From Centroberyx gerrardi (Eukaryota > Chordata > Actinopteri > Beryciformes > Berycidae): a stretch of 64,000 nucleotides of DNA. A model generated the notes under the pieces. The model was not told the DNA's origin, did no database searches, and worked only from the letters and a program-made list of their open reading frames with translations. The stretch is taken from positions 7,944,121 to 8,008,120 of the forward strand of contig NC_136012.1 of NCBI RefSeq assembly GCF_048128805.1, in the 5' to 3' direction. Shown here piece after piece: positions 43,660 through 54,258 of this stretch (its first letter is position 1; each line of letters starts with the position of its first letter). Made by a program: the position numbers and the translations under genes.

Positions 43660-43890
43660 AGGCTCGGAGTTCCATCTGAATCCTCCGGCCCTCGTGGCTC
43701 ACATCAGATCTTCTCCTGTGTGTCTGAACAGTGGGAAACCACATAGAGTGGGATTTCCCCGTTTAGACAGCCATGAGAAGATCAGACCAGTACAGCACAG
43801 CAGATATTCTGTTCCTGTGGAAATGCATCATAACCCACAATCCGTCCATCCTTTGATTTTTGGAGATTTCAAATAAACTCTTTTCTTCTC
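43660..43890 (+). other. fermt3 3' UTR, copy 2
   Basis: Matches 26979-27190, including ttctgttcctgtggaaatgc. It has a proper AATAAA near 43871, where copy 1 has AAGTAAA. Confidence 0.75.
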
Positions 43891-45363
43891 ATCTAAGCTT
43901 TCTTCCACATACACACTACAGAGATGTTTATTAAAATACATACATTGCTTTACAGGGAATCCAAAATATGTACCATATGAGCTACTCTAAAAAATACAAA
44001 TAAAATAATACATATTGCAAGTTTATTTTTTAAAGGAAAGGCTGTCTGTTTTGCACATAATACCCTTTCTCCTGTATAATGGTTAGTCTAAATCAATATG
44101 ATATGGCTCATAAAGTGACAGGATCAATAAATGTTCAGAGTCTGATGCATTTACTGAACTGATGTCAGAGTTGAGCTCCAGTGAGCTGCATCAAACCATG
44201 TGGTGCCTCCGTTAACACAATTCAGCCTTGCAATTCATGGGGGAAGTCTGTACTTCAGCAGATATGCAGAGAAGATTGTTTTTATTTGCTGGAATAAGGA
44301 AGAAAAGTGGAAGCATGAGAAAGTTGAAATCTAGCCATCCATCCTCAGAATATGATACAATATTGATATGCAGGGACACCACATAGCAAAGCAATGATAG
44401 TCTGTTTTCCATCCTTGCTGCCTTGAAATTAGTGCTGAATAGTTTGGTCAGAGTTTAGTTGTTCAAAAGTGGAAAACACAGTCAAAAGAAGCACTGGCTA
44501 CGCCTTTATTTATAAGCTCAAATTAAGTCTAGACTGTATAGGAGGCTGATAAATTCACCAATGTAATGTATCAGAAACCTTGACAGGTGACCAACTACAG
44601 GCTGTTTTGGAAAATAGAAAACGTGGCTTTTTTGGAATCCAGCAGTCACTGGCGGGTGGGTGAAAAAAGTGGAGATTCTGCCCTGTAAAGGTAAGGAAAA
44701 GTAGCCTATATTAGCCAGGTAAAACAGACTTTCCTCAGCTACAATTCTTTGGCACTTAATTACCATTTAAAATAATTTTTATTTTGGTGAATTTAGATAT
44801 TTGCTTGGTGGTATGCCTTCCATGTTGTTAATATGTAGTCAACGGATATTAGTTTCATTGCTAACGTTAGCCAACATTAGCCTAGCTAGCAAACATTGTC
44901 ATGGAAACGGGGGGTTTCCTTCTTGACAAAGACATTTCTGGATCTCCAAAAAATGATTTTAGCTTCTTTTCACAATTGAAAAATAGTTACAATAACTTTA
45001 AAATCATTTTGATATGATTTTTGACAACAAAAAGGGATGAAATTTCTAATTTCGGTTGGACTTTATGAAGAATGATCACATACTGTATTAGGCTATTATC
45101 TATATTATCTAAACTGGACACCTCCAAGGGAAGACAGTTAGTTAGCTGACTAAATATATGGTTATTTACGTAGTTACTTAATGAGTGTATTGTCAATAAC
45201 AGTTAGCCTACATTGACATTCAAACCCAGTAACATTGCTGAACAGTGTCACATAATTATTACTATAAGTTTAGGAAGGAAATAAGTTTAGAAGGCGGGGA
45301 AATAAACCTTTATATCTGTGTGTCTGTAAGTTGTGTTTTATGATCATTTGGACAGTCCTAAAG
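43891..45363. other. Spacer, no gene recognised
   Basis: On the minus strand AATAAA at 43932-43927 parallels the trpt1 polyadenylation signal at 27671, suggesting a stub of the trpt1 3' end. The rest shows no gene. The part 45245-45363 matches 61820-61928. Confidence 0.45.
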
Positions 45364-45381
45364 GAGGAGGAACCAAGCAGG

Positions 45382-45621
45382 ATGGAAGAAAACCAAGCAG
45401 AAGAAGAAAACATGTGAGTGTGATGTACTGAATGTAGATCTGCAATGTAGATCTGTATCTGCTGATTTCTACATTGCAAAAAAATCAACCAAATCTCACT
45501 CACTGAAACCAAAGTGAGTGAAAATAATTTAGTTTTTCCTAAGGATGGAAATACAATTACAATTGAACTCAACAACAAAGAAAACAAGGGCATCTTGGCA
45601 GCTATATTTTTGAACTTGTCT

Positions 45622-45660
<39 letters not shown>

Positions 45661-47155
45661 AGGGAATTAAAGGAGATGTTTGAAAGAATAGCTGAGCTTG
45701 AGCACAGCCAGAACCAGCTTAAGAAACTGAATGCTGAGATGAGACAGTGGCTGGAAGTAGCAGATGATGAAGTGGCGAAGCTGCGCTTGGAGAACGCTGC
45801 GCTCTCAAACCAAGTGAAAACGTAACCAGTCACACATCAATCCCTCTGTTTTCCTTAGCAGTAGGTGTATCTGTACTCTGACTATCAAACTCCACATTAC
45901 CGGTCCCACACAGTGGTTAGTGCTGTGGGTCCAGTGGCTGAACACTGTGGTGGATAAACTGTCCGGAGCTAGTAGACCTGTGTGTTTGTCTCCAGCCTGG
46001 AGAAGTCCATCAGCGATGCAGAACTGGCTGAAGCAGAGCTCTGCAGGGTCAGGAGCCTCCTGGCTGAGCAACAGGAGATGAAGAGACGCTGTGAGAAGGA
46101 GATCCAGCAATGGGTGGGTGACCAGACATTTCCTCACTGCCTTATCTTGTCCTTTCATGACTCTCATGGTAAAGAAAATGAGTCACATTCTGCTGCATAC
46201 TCATCAATCTGGCACATTAGTCAAACTCTTACCCAGAGAAAGGCCTTGTGTCTTCTTGTTGAAGCTGCAGCTCTCAGCAGAAGCCTGAGGAAGAGTTTCT
46301 CATGACAGTGTTGCTACTGAAAATCTGCTTCAAAGACTGTAGCCTGAGTTCAAATATTTTGCTCTGCTCTCAGTGGCAGTGCCTTGAAGCAGCAGCAACT
46401 TTTATGATTTCTGTTATTTTTCATTGAATGCTTCTTTTCCTCCTCTTCATTTTCACTGGGAAATACTGACACCGGGGATTTTAAGATAGATCTGTGGTAG
46501 ACACACAGTCCAACTTCAGCCAGTAATGTAGGTGTCATACCATTGTAATTCAAACTATTTGCTGATGACCCTTCATCTTGTTTTTGTTTTGTGCAGGAGA
46601 ACGAACAAAACATCCTGAGGCAGCAGACTGAGAAGCTCACTGCTGAGGTATGAAGTCTGTTAGCTTTCAGAAGTGAAACTCTCTGTTAGCAGGTTGAGTT
46701 GGTTCATCTGTCTGTTCCCCCTGTCTTCCTCACTGGAAGGATATAGCCATCAAGTGGTGAAACACCAGGATCCCACTGAGGCACAGTAACACTCACTTAG
46801 GTCTTTGAATGGAAACCTGGGCCACTGATGAACTGTCCTTCAGTGTTCTTCTGTTTTCATCACTTGGTCAGCTTCACCTCTCACAACAAGGGATGCAGTC
46901 ATGGGTTTTGAAAACATGAATCTTATTCTGAGCAGCACTTGTTTACCAGCTGTGTGGCAGTTCAGTAGTTCAGTAGTTCAGTAGTTCAGTAGTTGAGATC
47001 AGAAATGTGACAGAAATGTAAAAACTGTGTGTTCTCTCCTCATTCTGACCTGGTCGTCTTCAGCTGAACAGCCTGCAGCACCAGAGAGACGAAGACAAGA
47101 TCAACATCTGCAGCCTCAGAGCTGCACTGCAAACTCTTCAGGTAAAACCAAGTCT

Positions 47156-47199
<44 letters not shown>

Positions 47200-47475
47200 T
47201 CTGGTTATCTGAACATCATTTAACATCAGTCAGTTTCTGATTTGTTATGTTGTGTTTCTTCAGTCTGAAATGGAAGAGACTCAGCTAGAGCTGAAGCTGA
47301 GGGACGATGTCATCCATCAGGTAGGAAAGAGGAGCCAGACGCAAGTGACAAGCAATGCTTCATCAAAACTTGATATATTCTGATAGAAATTAAGTTTTTC
47401 TCTTCATATTTTAGCATTCAGATCATCAGAAGTCAGTGAATGTTTTAATATCTTTCAACATTTTAAACAATGTTT

Positions 47476-47517
<42 letters not shown>

Positions 47518-50155
47518 TGGAAGCAAAACCTGCAGTTGAGGCACTTGGAGGAATCAACAGAAGAGTCTTCCAACATCATAAGGGTGCGGACATTCAGATG
47601 CATTCAGCACAAAAAATCTCCCAAAAGTCACATTTCAGACTTGAAGAAAAGCAGCTGTGTTGTTAGATTCACTGCCATTCATTTGACATTATAGGATCCA
47701 TTCTGAACAGGTTTGTAGGTCCTGGACTCATTAAACTTATTCAAAGAATGCAAAGAATAAAATATAGATACAAATACAAGTAGAACATATTGAAGATGAT
47801 GTCATGATGATGTGTGAAGAAGATCAAAGCAATACAAAGCTCCTGTTGGCTTGAAAGAATTCTCACTCTGTTGACTAATGACAGATTTCAGATGTTTGCA
47901 GCTTACAGATTTACAAATGCACAGTCCAGTGCAGGAACAATATTCAGGGTGGAAATGTGCATCATGGTTATGTTTCCATGCATGTAGTAACCAGGTAGTG
48001 ACCCAGCTGTCTGATCTCTCGTCTCCTCCAGGACCTCAGGCTGAGGATCCAGGACCTCAAGAACCAGCTGGAGGTCAGGCAGGATGACGCCTCATGGTAA
48101 GACAAACGCTTTTTATATCAGTGAGTCTTCATCTTATAGCTAAATTCAATGATTTACGCTGACTCCTCTGTTTTCACTCATATGTCTGCTACTGGTTTCC
48201 AGTGCTGGACTGGAAGACTTTATGGCAGGAAACTATGGATCACCTGGACGCCCGCTGTCCTTTGCAGAGGAAGTGGAGCTGCTGGCCTCTGCAGCTGTGG
48301 TGAGTCAGGATGTCTTCACTTTTGTACTTTAATTATACCAGAGAACAGCCGCGCTTTATAAAGCTGAGAAATGTTTGTTTTAGTAGATCACACCTGACAT
48401 GGTCAGCCAATCACAACAAAGCGGAGGCAGGCACTCTTCTCTAAAATACACAGAAACCCAAACCAGTGGTACATGAAACATGCATGCATCTATCTATTGT
48501 TTGTTTATATAACCTACATTTATTTGACAAAAACAAAACAAAAACATCACGTTACCACCAGGGCCCTGTTCCATAAAGCGAGTTTACCAAATAAGAGTTC
48601 CTGTAACACTGACCCGACGGGAAAGCCATGATTTTACCACTGACTTTTGGGCATATTATTTTACTGTATTAACCACTACCAGTCGAAAAATTAAAGTTCA
48701 TAGAAAATCAACTTAAATAAATAATAAATAATAAATTAAATAAATTATACAATGATAAGATATAGACCTACGTGTTTAATTATATGGTGATATCAAACGT
48801 TTAGGCTTATGTTACATAAAATATGTCTCAATCTAAATTACCCCAATAGAATGACAATAGCTACATAAATAGTTAACAGTACAATTGCAAAAAATTATAT
48901 TGACCAGAAATGTAGTATCTAAATCCATATGCCTCTAGGAAATCATGTTTAAAAATGTATTGGTTAATGTATTGGTTAATACATTTAAAACAATGTCAAA
49001 AAGTAAACTTAGATATGTTTAGTGGGTGTATGGTTTTTCAATCAATACAGTAAAGGTCTATAAATAAGGACCTCAACCCATGTGTCGTTCTTTGTCAGTC
49101 ATGGCATGTCCTTTCATTGATGAGTACTAGGTGGCATGGATTCAGACGCTGTTCCCCCCTCTATTCCCTCAATGACTGGCCTCCCCCTGTTCAGCTCCAA
49201 GGCCAGCTCCTCTGCAGGAGTTAAGTGTGCTGGTGGTACCCCCCCCCCGTATTACTGCTGTATTACCTTTTTTGGTTATTATATGTTTCATTTCTTCATA
49301 TATTTCTACTAATAAGCGCCGCTCGGTGGCCGTGAACATCTCCGCTCTCTCTTTACCATTGCTTTTTGCCATGGTGTATCGATTTGATCCATGATCGACC
49401 TCTCGGGCTGCTTACGAATGGCGTGCACACGCAATTATCTTGACTACTTGAACCTGTCTTGAATTAGTCTGATTGTGCGAACTTGAATTGAGCTTTATGG
49501 AACCGCTTTAGCCCCGACTGATTTGTTAGGTTCATTCAAGTCAGGTTTTGGATTTTAATCCCCACTTTTCTTAGCGCGCTTTATGGAACGGGGCCCAGGT
49601 GAATCATGTATCTGACGTTGTTATGGAAATAAAGTTAATGTCATGTGACCTGCTTTTTCATTTGATCAGCACAAATTGTGGTTGAGGTAGAATAGTAGAC
49701 ATTGTAGATACAACACATGTATTGAACTGTCTCACCCTGTTTTTAGACCATTGAACCAGAAAGAATGCAGAACTAATGATAGTTGTGTTACTGTGATTAC
49801 CTTGTACTTCCACAAGTGACCACTAGAGCGCCCCACATACAGCCCGGGCCCCAGGTTCAGGTCTTGTCAGGAAGCTGCTGTGTGGCTGTAGATGTGTTGT
49901 GAACTAGATCAGATCTGTACTGCAGACCTCTGTCCACTCAGGAGAGCACCGAGGCTGAGGAGCAACCAGACCTGGAGCTGGAGAGTCCAGCTGTCAAGGT
50001 TCACACCAAAAGGTACTGAGGTTTCACATGATGAGAAGCTCTGATAGGCTTTGGGACAAGATCTACTGTCAGAAGATTAGATTTTCCTTTTACTGAATGG
50101 GTTATGAATCTTATTCACACTTTCTTCTCCTTCTGGTATCTCCATCTTGTCTTCA

Positions 50156-50192
<37 letters not shown>

Positions 50193-50426
50193 GTGTGTGT
50201 GTTCAGATGGTGGTGTAGTCGTGCAGACAGCCTGGCAGGAGGAGTCCTGAAAGCAGGAACTTTCACCCTGGGCTTCCTCGTCTCTCTTGGTGTTTTAGTC
50301 TCTGTGGCGTCTGGAAGCTTTGGAGGAAACTCTGACTTTTTCTCCATCAACTCCCTCTGGAGCAGCACACAGTATTTACTGCTTCCTTACTGCAGCGTGC
50401 ACTATGTGGGCTCACCTCCCACCTAA
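45382..50426 (+). CDS. Coiled-coil tail-anchored protein with KASH-like C-terminus
   Basis: Eleven exons join without a frame break: 45382-45413, 45663-45821, 45996-46113, 46597-46647, 47064-47141, 47264-47320, 47524-47583, 48032-48096, 48203-48299, 49942-50012, 50207-50426, giving 335 aa. Residues 12-215 are a long coiled coil (AELEHSQNQLKKLNAEMRQW, SLRAALQTLQ, LRLRIQDLKNQLEV). A motif RPLSFAEEVELLA follows. Near the C-terminus is one membrane segment (GTFTLGFLVSLGVLVSVASG), then about 35 residues ending YVGSPPT. This layout matches KASH proteins (LRMP/IRAG2, KASH5), which span the outer nuclear membrane and bind SUN proteins through a proline-rich end. AATAAA lies at 50470. The family call is inferred; extra upstream exons may exist (see 61076). 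Confidence 0.8.
45623..45656. repeat. GT microsatellite at KASH-like exon 2 acceptor
   Basis: About 17 GT units directly before the acceptor of the exon at 45663. The normal pyrimidine tract is replaced by GT. Confidence 0.9.
47160..47197. repeat. CT microsatellite in KASH-like intron
   Basis: CT tandem array shortly after the donor at 47142. Confidence 0.9.
47479..47517. repeat. GT microsatellite at KASH-like exon 7 acceptor
   Basis: About 19 GT units ending a few bases before the acceptor at 47522-47523. Confidence 0.9.
48559..49597. mobile_element. Harbinger-like element in KASH-like intron 9
   Basis: Ends GGCCCTGTTCCATAAAGCG and CGCTTTATGGAACGGGGCC are inverted, with CAG on both sides as a possible 3-bp duplication. 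On the minus strand 49372-49169 encodes a fragment with ERRLLVEIYEEMKHIITKKG, like the Myb/SANT DNA-binding protein of Harbinger elements. The transposase is not found. Unrelated to the host gene. Confidence 0.65.
50159..50202. repeat. GT microsatellite at KASH-like last-exon acceptor
   Basis: About 20 GT units, with one GC interruption, leading into acceptor TTCAG at 50206. Three of the gene's acceptors are fed by GT arrays. Confidence 0.9.
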
Positions 50427-50469
50427 CTGATAGGAGCCACTCGCTCATCCTCCATCAGCTTTATTATCC

Positions 50470-50475
50470 AATAAA
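50470..50475 (+). terminator. Polyadenylation signal of the KASH-like gene
   Basis: AATAAA 44 bases after the TAA stop, so the 3' UTR is very short. Confidence 0.7.
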
Positions 50476-52920
50476 ATGTACATGCATCTCACTGGTCGGA
50501 GCATGGTTTTATTTGATTCTTAAAGCTTTAATCTGGTATTTATTTGCACATTTTAAATACACATTAGACAGAAAGGTCATCAGAATGGAACTAGCAGACA
50601 ACTGTATCACTCGGTCAGAACTGTGTCTTTCTTCTCATCTCTCAAGAGGATCCTTGCTAGAAGCAGAAGCCCCAAACCCACTGACCCCATTCCGCCAAAG
50701 GCTCACTGTCGCCTCGAGAACCTGTCTGGCCATTGCCCCATCATTTCATTTAATTTAGATTAGATTTGATTGATGGTATGCCTTGGATGTTCTTTATTTG
50801 TAGTGAATGGAGCCTACATCATTTTACCATGAAACTGTTATAGGACTGCCAACTTTCAATGAGCTCTGTAGGTATTTGGGTATCAATACACTCTTTTGCT
50901 CTAACAGTGATGTAGCTGTTGTACAGGTATCTGCTGCCGTAAAAAGAACATTTTGTATTAAATCTAGTTTTCCATTCAAATTCTCCATTCATCACTAGTG
51001 TTTGAGCTGATACAGGAACAACAAAAACACCCGCTAGCAATGACCACAATCCATCACTTTGAAATCTTTATTGAGTAAAATATTACAGAGATACAGCTTC
51101 CTCAGTGCCATCAGTGTCAGTAGTGTCACAGTGTGATAGACGTCCTGATAGCATCACCTCAGCCAGCATTCATCACAGCCTACCACCTATAATCAGGCAC
51201 TTAAAGCATTTGTACAAAATATGCTGTACCATATTTTACCATAAAGATCCTGAGACTTAGATGTGAGCTCAATATTATACTCCTTGTTTTGTCTTTATTT
51301 CTGTTAAGGATTTACAAAAAACTATGCAAATCCAGTGTTTAACTTATGGAGTTGACAGATTTTACTACCTGATCATTTCCAAAATACCTGGTACTTGCAC
51401 TACTAGCATCACTTCTCATCCACCAAGGATGTCCTAAGTGCTACAAAGCTCAAATGAACCACAGCACCACTCACACTGAAAGTATTTTAGGTACATCTTC
51501 ACAATTTTGAGTTTCAACCCCTTTGTACAATCCACATCACAATTATCTCAAAGCTTAAACATTCTTCTCATCTGCTTCTCTTTATCTACATCTTAATTGT
51601 GATGATTTCCAAATGTTTAATCCTCACTCAACAAGAATCTTTACTCACGCTCCCTAACAATGACTCTTGGCATTGGGACTCTTGTGATTTTTGTTGATGT
51701 CAGTGTTTCATGAAGGAACTGGTAGTAGTAGGTGCTTGGTTGGAATTTTACTGTACAAAGTTAGGATGCCTGATTCTGAGAGCCACATTAGTTTGGCTTG
51801 CACTGATCCCAGAAACACCACCATTTGCCTCTTATCCAGTGTTATGCATTAGCCGCATCCACTCCCAGGCTCCAGCAGGGCTTACACTGGGCTTTCTCTG
51901 GGATCAGAACTGTTTTCAGCTATTCACTGGATATTGCTTTGGGGGCAATGAGTAGGGATTCACAATGATGTCCACTTTGTTAAATTGCAGCTATGGGACA
52001 ACATGTGCAAACATGAAAACCCCAGACAGAAGTGGTATGTGTATGAAGTGTAGTGTTGCAGACAGTATACAGACAGGGTATGTGGGATAGTCATTGAAAG
52101 TTTATTGGATACAGTGTTTAAAATCTGACTATGGGAATGTGAGCAGGTTTACTCCATGGCTTCAGCCACCCACTGAGCTCTGCCTCACATTACATTGGCC
52201 ATGCTGTCAGTAAGCGACTATTACAGGCCAAACTGTAAGACTTACCTGCTGTGTTCCAACATGACCTCAACTGATCCAACAACTTGTCTTACATCACTTG
52301 CTGCAAATTTTCTCTTATGCACTTAAAATTGTTTTTGTAGCCTCTTCTTATTCTCCTGGCCTTGAAATGCAATCTGAAATGATAAGCCTTTATTTTGGCA
52401 GGTGCTTTTGCTTGTCTTAGTCTAAAATTTACAGTACAGCCAAAAATATTGTTCTTTGTAAATATTGTATGTTGTTTTGCCTGTTAAAGTGTGTTTCTCC
52501 TGAAATTTTACAATTTCATATAGTCTATTTATGATGTGATCCATGTTTGATTTTGTCATTTGAATGATCTGAAAGTTATTGGGCCTTTAAATTTCAAAGT
52601 GCTTAAGTAAATTCTCTTAAGGGAACTTAAGGAACCATTGAAAATCGTTTTGGGATTTTATTTGGTGTCTTCATACACTCTCTTTGATTTGTTGTGGATT
52701 AGGTTCTGTTGATACACTGTAATAAAATTGGGGTTTGAAAACCGGACCTTATAGAGAGCTGTTGAAATCACTTTGATCATGTGTGCTTGAGAAACATTTT
52801 TATATACTCCTATTGATTCTCACAGCTACTAATCATTTCACTAAGCACTCATCTATGCACACTCATTTTTAAACTTCACAAACCTTTATCAAGACTAAAG
52901 ACTGCTGATGTAAGGTTGCA
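50476..52920. other. Spacer, possible 3' UTR on the minus strand
   Basis: No coding gene recognised. On the minus strand AATAAA at 51072-51067 lies at the left of a long unique stretch, as expected for a 3' UTR, but no coding exon can be attached. The stretch ends at the duplication breakpoint 52921. Confidence 0.4.
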
Positions 52921-53852
52921 CTCGAATCTGCAGACGGCCGTCCTCCGGGTGGGGGCGGAGCTTGAAGCGCCGCTTGTCATTGGTGGCGACGACTCTCTCC
53001 ACGTCCTCCAATGAGTAGGAGCGGAGCTGCGGGTGAGCCAGGAGGTCCTCCACAAACAGGAAGCCATCTATGGATGAGAGTTGTCATGGTTACGGTCACA
53101 TTCCATCAGCCAAGCATCTTCATATCAGACTGATGCGTCATACGATTAATTTGCTGGATTGTAAAACATCTATCCAGGCACAATCTGGCATGAAGATAAC
53201 CTTTGACCCCTGGGGCCACAGTCACAGAACTAATAAGAATACCAATGTACAGTAGGGTTAAAGGTCAGGTCACATGGTCATGTAAATATTTAGTAAGACC
53301 CAAAAAAGTAAACAGGTATTGTCAAATTATCACATCTATTTTTAGACATTTAGGTAACTTCAACTATGGCTCCTAAACCAAATGGCTCAATTAGTAGCTG
53401 TGATTTTGGCCTAAAACTCTGAATTAAATGTTGGGAGAAGTGAACATTTATTTTCTGATGTGAATTCAGCCTGATAATAATAATCAAATACTTTGCTACA
53501 GCATCAAACATTTGTGAAACAGCTGTTGATTAAAGCGATTAAAATAAAGTAGTACATTATAACTGCCATGTTGTAAGGTCTGTATTTCCTCCTCTTATGC
53601 AGGGGAAGCTTCATTTTCCCAGCTTCAACAGGGTTTTTCCTGTTTTTAGATAAATAAGAATGAACCCAAGCAAACCCCATTCAAAATGTCACATTAACTG
53701 TGTAGGTATTAAATTGCAGCAATACAAAGTGATCTTGGTGTTTACCTAGACCAGTTTGTGAGCGTCTCACCTGCACTCATTTGAAGAGCCATCTGGTTGG
53801 CTCCATGGCGCAGAGCGTAGGACATGGACTTTGACAGGCGGACATCTCTGTC
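52921..53852 (-). pseudogene. trpt1: trpt1 partial copy (two exons)
   Basis: Contains exon 53771-53852 (DRDVRLSKSMSYALRHGA) and most of the next exon 52921-53067 (ATNDKRRFKLRP, GRLQI). The second exon is cut at the duplication breakpoint, before the RANQGHS motif. All later exons with the NAD+-binding part are absent. It cannot make an active enzyme. Confidence 0.9.
53068..53770. other. Duplicated trpt1 intron
   Basis: Matches 30266-30809, but has about 300 extra bases (53388-53690) that copy A lacks and lacks the LINE tail at 30549-30629. No gene. Confidence 0.6.
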
Positions 53853-54258
53853 CTGGTAGAGGAGGCACAACTCATAACAGACACACTCAGCTCTAACTGT
53901 CTGTACCACTGGTCTAAATACACTCCCCAAACTCGTTTCCACCCTTGTTTGTCTCTTTGTATGAAACTATTGTAGTTTCCCATGAGTTCAGTTCACTTGT
54001 TCTATCTCTGTATGCTGTTCTCCATAGATGTAATAATAAAGACTTTGCTGAACAACACCTAACCAGAGAGAGGCTCATTTCTTCAGCAGTGGATGTACAG
54101 AATAGCGATGTGAATGCAGCTTAGTGGTTGACATCAGACCCACTGCAACAACTAACAGAGAACTGACCATTAGTTTCTTGGTCAGACAGTTTTCTGTCAA
54201 ATATAACAATGTAGGAACGATACCATCCTCTGTCTAAATCAAGTCTCAATCTGTCTCA
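53853..54258. other. Duplicated spacer upstream of the trpt1 copy
   Basis: Closely matches 30892-31298. No gene seen. Confidence 0.55.

Noticed and set aside
49169..49372. Host transcription-factor gene on the minus strand
   Set aside because: The Myb/SANT-like fragment lies inside an element with terminal inverted repeats in an intron.
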